This document shows, in pieces, positions 1-4,854 of a stretch of 10,139 nt of DNA. The first letter of the stretch is position 1, and the number at the start of each line of letters is the position of its first letter. The notes under the pieces are model-generated. The model did no database searches. It saw nothing but the letters and a program-made list of their open reading frames with translations, and was not told where the DNA came from. Made by a program: the position numbers and the translations under genes. Source of the stretch: an uncultured Clostridia bacterium (GTDB lineage: Bacteria; Bacillota; Clostridia; Peptostreptococcales; Anaerovoracaceae). The stretch lies in assembly GCA_934255435.1 (NCBI GenBank), contig CAKQNZ010000066.1:1-10139 (forward strand), given 5' to 3'.

Positions 1-324
1 GATGAATTTTGCAGTTATATGGAGAATTGTCACGGTGACAGGGAACTTGGGCGTAAGTGGTATCTTATAGAAAAAGACGGTAAGGAATATCTCGAATTAT
101 GGTCAGAGCAGAGTGGCGGCAGAGTAAGGCTGGCAACTCGTGCTGTATCCGGCAGATTTTCTGACAACGGTACCAACTATATCATGATAAATGAGCCTGA
201 GAGCGGACGTGGACAGCTCATATGCAGATATATCAACCCGCTTTTCAGCAATCGTATCACTCTTTACGAAGTGGAAGACAGCCTTATGAATGAGCTTAGT
301 GCTAAATATGCACCAAGAAGCTGA
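1..324 (+). CDS. 3' end of an unrecognised protein gene (partial)
   Basis: Frame 1 is open from the first base of the window to TGA at 322-324, giving 107 residues. An internal ATG at 19 has no Shine-Dalgarno sequence in front of it, so the true start almost certainly lies outside the window and this is a C-terminal fragment. The fragment is soluble-looking, with mixed charged and aromatic residues, and it alternates short hydrophobic strands (RKWYLIEKDG, YLELWSEQ, GRVRLATRAV, NYIMINEP) in a way that suggests a beta-rich domain. It ends with a short helix (EDSLMNELSAKY). It has no membrane segment, no cysteine pairs and no motif I can assign. A strong terminator at 421-470 closes the transcription unit about 100 bases after the stop. 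The coding frame is convincing; the function is unknown. Confidence 0.7.
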   Translation, partial: DEFCSYMENCHGDRELGRKWYLIEKDGKEYLELWSEQSGGRVRLATRAVSGRFSDNGTNYIMINEPESGRGQLICRYINPLFSNRITLYEVEDSLMNELSAKYAPRS

Positions 325-349
325 GCTGGCGTCGATAAATAAGGGATCT

Positions 350-470
350 GCAGGTAATATCTGATAGTTTTTTACACATCCGGCAATGGTCGCCGGAAAC
401 CTGCTCATTATAACATAATAAACGAAAAACATACCCGGAGCTGATGCAGGTTTCGGGATTTTTCGTTTTT
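350..470 (+). promoter_or_regulatory. Candidate attenuator or structured 3' leader/trailer with mutually exclusive stems
   Basis: GCAGGT at 350-355 can pair with ACCTGC at 399-404, enclosing a second stem of CCGGC 380-384 with GCCGG 392-396. The segment GAAACCTGC at 396-404 is also a perfect 9-base complement of GCAGGTTTC at 446-454, and TCA/TGA (405-407/442-444) extends that helix past one bulge. The second pairing uses the loop and first 3'-arm base of the terminator at 421-470, so it could not coexist with the terminator. Three competing stems ending in a terminator is the layout of a riboswitch or attenuator. I cannot match it to a known riboswitch class, and no clear gene follows, so it may be only a folded 3' UTR. 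Confidence 0.3.
421..470. terminator. Strong Rho-independent terminator, usable in both directions
   Basis: AACGAAAAA at 421-429 and CCCG at 434-437 pair with CGGG at 454-457 and TTTTTCGTT at 459-467, and the plus strand runs into further T residues to 470. The A-run on the other side makes it symmetrical. It ends the partial gene upstream. Confidence 0.8.
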
Positions 471-598
471 GCGGAGGCACAGGCAGGCTGTTATGAGGGT
501 GAATGGTTTTCCGATGATGGTCGCAGGCAGAAAAAATGTGCTGGATCTTTACATTTTGTCACGATTTTCGACAATGGCAAGAATTTTTCGAAATATTC

Positions 599-627
599 TT
601 GATAGTGACTATGTAATCATGTATAAT
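599..627 (+). promoter_or_regulatory. Near-consensus sigma-A promoter not attached to any protein gene
   Basis: TTGATA at 599-604, a 17-base spacer and a perfect TATAAT at 622-627 predict transcription starting near 633-635. No open frame with a ribosome-binding site follows before the terminator at 775-827, so the promoter most likely drives a non-coding RNA. Confidence 0.65.
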
Positions 628-632
628 GCGGG

Positions 633-827
633 TATGATCGAACGGATAGTCAGTGCAGCCGCAGGGTGTGTTCCTGTTTGTTTTGTAGTTGATGTGATAT
701 GGGGAGATCATTTATAACTGCAGGCTGCTTCCGGCAACTCCGGAATGTTCCCATAAACATCCGGCATCATAAAGAAAAAGGACGTTGCATCAAACAGTGC
801 ATACTTGATGGTGTGAACGTCCTTTTT
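633..827 (+). ncRNA. Candidate structured small RNA (~190 nt), class unknown
   Basis: A consensus promoter (599-627) and a strong terminator (775-827) delimit a transcript of about 190 nt without a convincing reading frame. The two ends pair: TATGAT 633-638 with ATCATA 766-771, then CGGAT 643-647 with ATCCG 759-763 across an internal loop. Inside this closing helix, GCAGCC 655-660 and GCAG 661-664 pair with CTGC 718-721 and GGCTGC 723-728 around one bulged A. On the 3' side, TTCCGG 729-734 and CCGGAA 740-745 form a small hairpin. A closing stem, an internal bubble with a hairpin in its 3' strand, a long terminal arm and a length near 190 nt recall 6S RNA, but I see no conserved 6S sequence, so the class stays open. 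Confidence 0.4.
775..827. terminator. Strong terminator ending the candidate small RNA
   Basis: AAAAAGGACGTT at 775-786 pairs perfectly with AACGTCCTTTTT at 816-827. GCATCAA (787-793) can extend the stem by pairing with TTGATGG (804-810) across a 4-base bulge. The T-run on one strand and A-run on the other make it usable from either side. Confidence 0.8.
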
Positions 828-1012
828 CCATAGTGCAGGGAAGCTCCCATGCGGCTGGAGACGTGTCACGGTTTGTGAACAAATCGCATAATGTCCTATG
901 CGGATTTCCACCGGATCCAGCTTGAATGGAACTCACCGCTCCAGCCTGCCGGGCGGATCGCCGATGGCTCTCCGGGGAAAAAGGGCAACTTTCACTGCGT
1001 TCGCTGCTGCAT
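828..1012. other. Gene-free, stem-rich spacer between two terminators
   Basis: No credible reading frame is seen here. The stretch has several stems: GCAGGGA 835-841 with TCCC/TGC 845-852; GGCTGGAG 853-860 with CTCCAGCC 939-946 as a long-range 8-bp helix; inside that, AAATCGCATA 881-890 with TATGC/GATTT 897-907 and TTCCA 906-910 with TGGAA 927-931 (the last two overlap slightly); and GGCG/CGCC around 952-962. I found no promoter on either strand. It could be a second structured RNA, read-through sequence, or a decayed element. Confidence 0.25.
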
Positions 1013-1050
1013 AAAAAACTCCGGACAGATGGTGTTCTGTACCGGAGTTT
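1013..1050 (-). terminator. Terminator of the TetR-family gene
   Basis: AAACTCCGG 1016-1024 pairs with CCGGAGTTT 1042-1050, and ACAGA 1025-1029 with TCTGT 1036-1040. Read on the minus strand, the stem is followed directly by six T residues (A-run 1013-1018 on plus), about 45 bases after the stop codon of the regulator. Confidence 0.85.
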
Positions 1051-1095
1051 ATCGTTCTGCTGTATATCGTCGAAGCGGCAGCCCTGGGCTGCGTT

Positions 1096-1683
1096 TTAAA
1101 CGATGCCTGTCTTGTATTTTTCGATTATCATTGGAACGGCGTGTTTCAGCATCTCAAGCTGTGTTTCGAGATAGAATTCATCCTCGAACATCGCATAGTG
1201 TATCGATGCATTTGCAAAAATGAATATCAGCGATGTCAGCGGCATATATGGTATTCCCAGTTTACCCTCCAGCTGTTTTGCGTATTCTGTATATCTGCGG
1301 TTGACGCCGTCAAAGAATTTCTTGCCGTGTTCTAAATATTTAGGGTGTGTGTATATCTGATACATCAGGCGGTATTTCTTGCCGTGTCTGCTTGCTGCCC
1401 AGTAAGGCATCTCTGCAAAAAAGTCCGGGATGTCCTTCGGGTCCTGAGGCGCCCTTGCCATGAATTCGTCTTCGATCTTAGCCATGCAGTGAGCTGTGGA
1501 TTCGATTATAAGGTCGTCAAGGCTGTCGAAGTATGTGTATATGCTTGCTTTGGAAAATCCGCAGGCATCGGCAAGGGCCTTGATGCCGGTACCCATAAGC
1601 CCGTTCTCGGCATAACATTCAAAACATTTTTCCATGACTTCTTCTTTTTTGGCCTGGTATACTTTTTCGTTACGTTCTCTCAA
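1096..1683 (-). CDS. TetR/AcrR-family transcriptional regulator
   Basis: A DNA-binding repressor of the TetR/AcrR family, 195 residues, the usual length. The N-terminal helix-turn-helix is plain at about residues 32-60 (GIKALADACGFSKASIYTYF, then a DSLDDLI helix). The rest is the all-helical ligand-binding and dimerisation domain, which diverges too much to name a ligand. Start choice: the frame could open at GTG 1692, but the Shine-Dalgarno sequence GAGGTGA (minus strand, 1695-1689) overlaps that codon. It sits five bases before an in-frame TTG at 1683, which I prefer. The gene stands alone with its own promoter, operator pair and terminator. No transporter or enzyme gene is adjacent, so beyond probable autorepression its target is unknown. 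Confidence 0.93.
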   Translation of the reverse strand: MRERNEKVYQAKKEEVMEKCFECYAENGLMGTGIKALADACGFSKASIYTYFDSLDDLIIESTAHCMAKIEDEFMARAPQDPKDIPDFFAEMPYWAASRHGKKYRLMYQIYTHPKYLEHGKKFFDGVNRRYTEYAKQLEGKLGIPYMPLTSLIFIFANASIHYAMFEDEFYLETQLEMLKHAVPMIIEKYKTGIV

Positions 1684-1688
1684 ATCGG

Positions 1689-1695
1689 TCACCTC
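1689..1695 (-). promoter_or_regulatory. Ribosome-binding site that decides the TTG start of the TetR gene
   Basis: The minus-strand sequence GAGGTGA is complementary to the 16S rRNA tail and lies five bases upstream of TTG (1683-1681). The alternative GTG at 1692-1690 lies inside the site itself and could not be served by it. Confidence 0.6.
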
Positions 1696-1717
1696 AGTTC
1701 TGTTGTTATCGTGTGAA

Positions 1718-1751
1718 TGACCGCTTATGATAATAACTGAATGGGCGGTCA
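1718..1751. promoter_or_regulatory. Paired operator-like sites upstream of the TetR gene
   Basis: TGACCGC at 1718-1724 and its exact inverse GCGGTCA at 1745-1751 are separated by 20 bases. Each may be half of its own site: 1718-1731 reads TGACCGCTTATGAT and 1738-1751, read on the minus strand, is TGACCGCCCATTCA. They lie just downstream of the predicted start of tetR transcription, a position suited to autorepression. Binding by this regulator is inferred. Confidence 0.55.
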
Positions 1752-1760
1752 GATAGATAG

Positions 1761-1789
1761 ATTATATCTTGTATACAATCCATATGCAA
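1761..1789 (-). promoter_or_regulatory. Promoter of the TetR-family gene
   Basis: On the minus strand, TTGCAT (1789-1784), a 17-base spacer and a perfect TATAAT (1766-1761) predict a start near 1754, immediately before the operator-like repeats. Confidence 0.7.
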
Positions 1790-1855
1790 TAAAATCCAGC
1801 AAATTTTGCAGGAAAAACGTCATTTTTTTGAAGAACAAGGGTTTGTAAAGACATT

Positions 1856-1882
1856 GACATCGGCTCTGATGTCGGATTTTTT
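1856..1882 (+). terminator. Terminator-like hairpin with no gene in front of it
   Basis: GACATC 1856-1861 and GATGTC 1868-1873 form a 6-bp stem with a 6-base loop, followed by GGA and six T residues (1877-1882) on the plus strand. The only gene upstream on this side is the TetR gene, which points away. It may end a short unseen transcript or be a relic. Confidence 0.4.
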
Positions 1883-2013
1883 GTAAAAAAATAAAAAATA
1901 ACTGTAAACTGTCCGGTTTGGAGTACATATGGGTCAGATCATGGAGCGGTCTGCAGAATCAGGCAGCTTTTCACAGCAGCAGGGCTCCCAGCTGTCAGAG
2001 CATTTGCACATCT

Positions 2014-2499
2014 TTACAGATATATTTTGTTGACCCATGAGATATCAACGTCCAGAACATCCGGGTGTATGACAGAAAAACCCTCATGTGTCGTCGTGTA
2101 GAACAATGGTCTTTTATCGCTGTCCAGGAAAGCGATATCGTTTAGTCCAAAGGAAGTACGCTCAGGGCAGTACTCGCCGCTGCGGGATTCGGCCGGGATA
2201 TAAAAAGCTTCATATTCCATAAGATCGCTGAAAAAAGACTTGTCTTTAACATCAAATTCATAGACTGTGGCGTAACCATGTGATCGGTGTGTCCCGTACC
2301 ATTCCAAAGCGTTGTACTTATCGAGCAGAGTCATTTTATACATGGCCTTTGATATCACCGGATCGTTCTTTTTTTCACCGTCGATCTGCACGATCGTTAT
2401 ATACTTTGTGAGTTTACGCAGTTTTAAAAGCAGCTCAACAAATTGTTCATGTGAACTGATGTCGTAGTCGTAATCTGTCATTTCTGATTCGCTTCTCAT
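2014..2499 (-). CDS. Unrecognised 161-residue soluble protein
   Basis: I do not recognise this family. The frame could be extended to 2619, but that would run through the promoter. The start at ATG 2499 has a good Shine-Dalgarno sequence (AAAGGA, seven bases away). The protein is acidic at its N terminus (residues 3-18), then shows helix EQFVELLLKLRKLTKY (18-33), a strand YITIVQID (33-40), helix SKAMYKMTLLDKY and several aromatic-rich strands (ATVYEFDV, YEAFYIPAE, PLFYTTTHEG). There is no signal peptide, membrane segment or cysteine cluster. Histidines cluster at 71-74 (HRSH) and 138-145, but no catalytic motif is evident. It stands alone behind its own promoter bracketed by direct repeats, and no terminator is seen after it. 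It could be a small accessory or immunity-like protein; no function is claimed. Confidence 0.75.
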   Translation of the reverse strand: MRSESEMTDYDYDISSHEQFVELLLKLRKLTKYITIVQIDGEKKNDPVISKAMYKMTLLDKYNALEWYGTHRSHGYATVYEFDVKDKSFFSDLMEYEAFYIPAESRSGEYCPERTSFGLNDIAFLDSDKRPLFYTTTHEGFSVIHPDVLDVDISWVNKIYL

Positions 2500-2567
2500 T
2501 ATCCGATCCTTTGCTTGAAATTCTATAGTGGTTCCATTTGGTTCAGCATATGTATCCTGTTTCGATG

Positions 2568-2627
2568 AACGATCATTCTCTTTGGCTGATATTATACACT
2601 GACGTGTGTGATACAACAACGATCATT
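2568..2627. repeat. 10-bp direct repeat bracketing the 2014-2499 gene promoter
   Basis: AACGATCATT occurs at 2568-2577 and again at 2618-2627, exactly 50 bases apart, or about five helical turns. One copy overlaps the -35 box and the other lies just downstream of the predicted transcription start, so a dimeric repressor could bind both on one DNA face. The downstream copy also forms ATGA-N4-TCAT on the minus strand. Confidence 0.55.
2591..2619 (-). promoter_or_regulatory. Promoter of the 161-residue protein gene
   Basis: On the minus strand, TTGTTG (2619-2614), a 17-base spacer and TATAAT (2596-2591) predict a start near 2584. That leaves a leader of about 85 bases before ATG 2499. Confidence 0.7.
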
Positions 2628-2742
2628 TATATTTGGATTTTTAATAATACGACTAGGTGCAGCTTTGAAGGCAGGATGTGATAATATATTCGTCACTCCA
2701 TAAAAAATCAAATATGAGATAACTGCAAGGTTAATGATACAG

Positions 2743-2783
2743 ACCGCTTGATAAAGTACAAAAACAGCGTTTTATCCAGCGGT
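2743..2783. repeat. Long imperfect inverted repeat
   Basis: ACCGCTTGATAAA at 2743-2755 pairs with TTTATCCAGCGGT at 2771-2783, 13 positions with a single mismatch and a 15-base loop. No T-run follows on either strand, so it is not a standard terminator. It could be a mobile-element end, an operator or a folded transcript. Confidence 0.45.
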
Positions 2784-2959
2784 TTGAAAGGAAAAAATGC
2801 TGTTGATCGCTGAATAAAATGAAGTTATAGGGGATATTTTCGAACGTCATCACGATGGATGACCTGTTCAGGGATTAAAAACATCTAAGGAAAGTCACGG
2901 TGAATGTATGACGATGGTGATTAAATATACATCGCTGAAATTTCATGCAAACAGCCGAG

Positions 2960-3013
2960 AAACATGTACAAAATCAAGGCTGCTTTTAAATTTGTACATG
3001 TTTTTCTTTTTTT
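2960..3013. terminator. Perfect 13-bp bidirectional terminator without an evident gene
   Basis: AAACATGTACAAA at 2960-2972 and TTTGTACATGTTT at 2991-3003 pair perfectly, followed by T-runs to 3013. No reading frame with a ribosome-binding site ends before it on the plus strand, so it marks either a non-coding transcript or a lost gene. Confidence 0.7.
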
Positions 3014-3114
3014 GATGACGATTACGGTTTCGGGATTCGAAATAAGTCGCTCAGGCTGTGAACTTTCTGTTTGCAGAGATTTTACAGAAAACGATACATC
3101 GTGAAGAGGTGGTA

Positions 3115-3265
3115 ATGAGAAACTTTATTGTTCTGAATTCAGGAAGAAAAATGTGATTCGAATATCCTTGTAATATATAAAGAATCGGGAAAACAAGAAC
3201 TGTATTTCAGGCGTTGTACAGATAGACTGGAGAAGCTTGTTGGTTTGCCCAAATACAGAGTATAG
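3115..3265 (+). pseudogene. Short frameshifted ORF (would encode 49 residues)
   Basis: A strong Shine-Dalgarno sequence (AAGAGG/GGTGG, 3104-3112) precedes ATG 3115, but the frame stops after 13 codons (TGA 3154-3156). Removing one A from the five-A run at 3147-3151 joins it to a second frame that stays open to TAG 3263-3265. The joined product would begin MRNFIVLNSGRKCDSNILVI and end in a basic tail (DRLEKLVGLPKYRV). The good ribosome-binding site and protein-like composition across the shift argue for a recently broken small gene. A sequencing error or programmed slippage on the A-run are the alternatives. I do not recognise the protein. Confidence 0.4.
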
Positions 3266-3366
3266 AAGTATTAAATGCTGCAATTAAAAATTATTGAAAG
3301 TCATTATGTTTTGTGAAAATATATCTAATTATATTGCGTGTATTTAGGGTGGGGTGATCCGTCCTT

Positions 3367-3561
3367 TTATTTTGCATCCGTATAATCAATCTCTATATGA
3401 TCCAGAGCGAACTCGATCATCGTAACAAGCAGCTCATTACGTGAACGTCCTGTTTTAGCGGACAGATCATCGAGCTGAGCCAGCATCTCATCAGGTATAC
3501 GTGCTGAAACGACAGAAGACTTGCCACCGTATTTATTAGGTCTGATCACCAGCTTATTCAT
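3367..3561 (-). CDS. Ribbon-helix-helix (CopG/Arc-like) DNA-binding regulator
   Basis: A 64-residue protein with the ribbon-helix-helix pattern. Strand SVVSARIPDE (16-25) would insert into the major groove as a dimer. Helix EMLAQLDDLSAKTG (25-38), the turn RSRNELL (39-45) and helix VTMIEFALDHI (46-56) follow. The frame extends to 3612, but GAGGTGA lies five bases before ATG 3561, which I take as the start; an ATG two codons earlier is too close to the site. No toxin gene of a toxin-antitoxin pair is adjacent, so it more likely acts as a local transcription factor. Upstream, between it and the divergent lipoprotein gene, lie direct repeats typical of RHH operators, suggesting that it controls itself and the three-gene module at 3751-7079. 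Control is inferred. Confidence 0.85.
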   Translation of the reverse strand: MNKLVIRPNKYGGKSSVVSARIPDEMLAQLDDLSAKTGRSRNELLVTMIEFALDHIEIDYTDAK

Positions 3562-3580
3562 TCTCATCACCTCAGTATAG

Positions 3581-3635
3581 AGTTTACCGTATACAGATAC
3601 CAGAATATACACTACAAAAGTTTACAAAAGTATAC
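3581..3635. promoter_or_regulatory. Repeat-rich operator region between the RHH gene and the lipoprotein gene
   Basis: TACAAAAGT occurs twice at 3613-3621 and 3623-3631, one helical turn apart, as RHH dimers often require. A wider motif, AGTTTAC followed shortly by GTATAC, also occurs twice (3581-3594 and 3619-3635). The repeats overlap the -35 box of the lipoprotein promoter and lie in the leader region of the RHH gene. Confidence 0.5.
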
Positions 3636-3649
3636 ATACGTGATAAAAT
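3621..3649 (+). promoter_or_regulatory. Predicted promoter of the lipoprotein/membrane module
   Basis: TTTACA 3621-3626, a 17-base spacer and TAAAAT 3644-3649 predict a start near 3656, about 95 bases before the lipoprotein ATG. The -35 box is embedded in the TACAAAAGT repeats. A second A/T-rich -10-like hexamer at 3661-3666 is weaker. Confidence 0.5.
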
Positions 3650-3750
3650 TTAAAATATGTTAAAATGGTCTGTTTTTTTTGAAAGAAATTCTAAGGATGT
3701 GCGGTATAATGCTGATCAAAGAAGTGCTTTGTAATGGAGAGGAGAAGCTT

Positions 3751-4743
3751 ATGAAAAACAAATTTCTGATTATAGTGTTTTTATTTGCAATGATATGTCT
3801 GTTATGTACAGGTTGCGGAAGTATTACACCTGATTTTAGTGGCATGAAAGATAAAGTAGAAATACAATGTGGAGAAAAACTTGATCTGGATAATTATCTA
3901 AATGATAATCTTGTAATAAAAGCATCTATGGAAGATGAAACCAAAGAATTCAAGTTGAGTGATTTGGATCATAGTATCTCTATGGATGAAAAAATATATA
4001 ATGCGGAAACAGGGGAGGTTGATACGAGTGATTTCGGATCATTTGAATGTGAAGTTGATGTTGATGACAGAGAAACTAAAATAAAAGGTTCTTTTGTTTT
4101 TACCCTTGATCTTAAGCCTTTGAAAATCGAAAAAGGTTTTTATGTGTATGAAGATGAAGTTTCAAGCACAGGGTATTCTTTATTAGGCTATTGCAGTTTT
4201 GAAAATACATCGAAGCAGTTATTACATATCAAAGAAATCAAAGTAGAATATTTAGATAAAGATGGTATCAGTGTATGCAATACAGATTTGCCGGAGTTTG
4301 CACCTGAATACCTGGCAAAGGGCAGGATTGGTTTTTTACATGACACTTTTGCAGGAACAAATGCTGTTATTAATGCACCGGAAGATATTGCAGAAATCAA
4401 AATTGATATAGATTATGAAAGAGGAAGTGAAGATAATAGTACCTTGGAAGTAAGCAAAATTAATCTGTTAAATAATTATGATTATAATGTTTCCGGGTTT
4501 GCCGCAGAAGCGATTATAACAAATCCATATAATAAAAGTGTGGAATATTATAATGTTGTAGCTGGTATGTACGATAAGAATGACAAACTGATAGGTACTA
4601 TGACAGCGATGGAGACATCTAATTTAAGTGCTAAATCTAAAGCTAAAAAAATAGTGGCATGGTTACCGGATTCTAATACAAGGCCGGATTTAACAAAAAC
4701 AGTCAAAGCATCAGCATGTGTGACCGTTTTCGAAAAAAAATAA
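3751..4743 (+). CDS. Surface lipoprotein with two FxLYD-like domains
   Basis: A 330-residue exported protein. The signal sequence (MKNKFLIIVFLFAMICLL) ends in LLCTGC, giving lipidation at C22; the cysteine at -3 makes the lipobox slightly unusual. After a linker, residues 36-122 look like a beta-sandwich (VEIQCGEKLDLDNY to GSFVFTLDL), comparable to bacterial Ig-like domains. Two similar segments follow at about 129-222 and 238-328. Each begins with a strand pair leading to a 'SFEN' or 'IITNPYNKSV' turn, then YLDKDG or YDKNDK, and ends in a hydrophobic strand, the pattern of FxLYD (SLAP-type) domains. The frame extends upstream, but GGAGAGGAG six bases before ATG 3751 and the position of the signal peptide fix the start. 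The gene is first in a same-strand set with the two genes downstream and is very A/T-rich. Exact ligand or partner unknown. Confidence 0.8.
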   Translation: MKNKFLIIVFLFAMICLLCTGCGSITPDFSGMKDKVEIQCGEKLDLDNYLNDNLVIKASMEDETKEFKLSDLDHSISMDEKIYNAETGEVDTSDFGSFECEVDVDDRETKIKGSFVFTLDLKPLKIEKGFYVYEDEVSSTGYSLLGYCSFENTSKQLLHIKEIKVEYLDKDGISVCNTDLPEFAPEYLAKGRIGFLHDTFAGTNAVINAPEDIAEIKIDIDYERGSEDNSTLEVSKINLLNNYDYNVSGFAAEAIITNPYNKSVEYYNVVAGMYDKNDKLIGTMTAMETSNLSAKSKAKKIVAWLPDSNTRPDLTKTVKASACVTVFEKK

Positions 4744-4854
4744 TTGTATATAGTTGAAATATATGGATCAGTACTGGACAAGTTTTTAGTCAACCAAACA
4801 TCGTAATATTGAGAAACAGCAAATACATAACACAGCTCATAGGAGGCGTAGTAA

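Larger units (their letters stand above)
2628..3114. other. A/T-rich spacer with hairpins but no clear gene
   Basis: Apart from the hairpin at 2743-2783 and the terminator at 2960-3013, this stretch holds only frames of a few codons. One is a six-codon frame after AAAGGA near 2788-2799. Another short frame near 2917 runs through the terminator. A stem GTCATC/GATGAC is visible near 2848-2866. The mix of scattered short frames and terminator remnants suggests decayed DNA. Confidence 0.35.

Noticed and set aside
493..717. Plus-strand frame of about 74 codons after the 421-470 terminator
   Set aside because: It has no properly spaced ribosome-binding site, unlike-protein composition, and a near-consensus promoter embedded in its middle.
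708..911. Minus-strand 67-codon frame
   Set aside because: It runs straight through the strong terminator at 775-827 and has no Shine-Dalgarno sequence; its composition looks random.
828..1012. Minus-strand cobalamin or FMN riboswitch (a GGTGGAAATCC-like stretch near 902-912)
   Set aside because: The rest of the conserved boxes of those riboswitches are missing, and it lies downstream of the TetR terminator with no gene to control.
891..1223. Plus-strand 110-codon frame
   Set aside because: It crosses the TetR gene's terminator and overlaps the 3' part of that gene; it is a shadow.
2500..2619. N-terminal extension of the 161-residue protein to 2619
   Set aside because: The extra codons cover the -35 and -10 boxes and the direct repeats, and no ribosome-binding site supports that start.
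3367..3612. RHH regulator as antitoxin of a toxin-antitoxin pair
   Set aside because: No small toxin-like gene overlaps or adjoins it on the same strand; the nearest downstream frame is on the other strand and broken.
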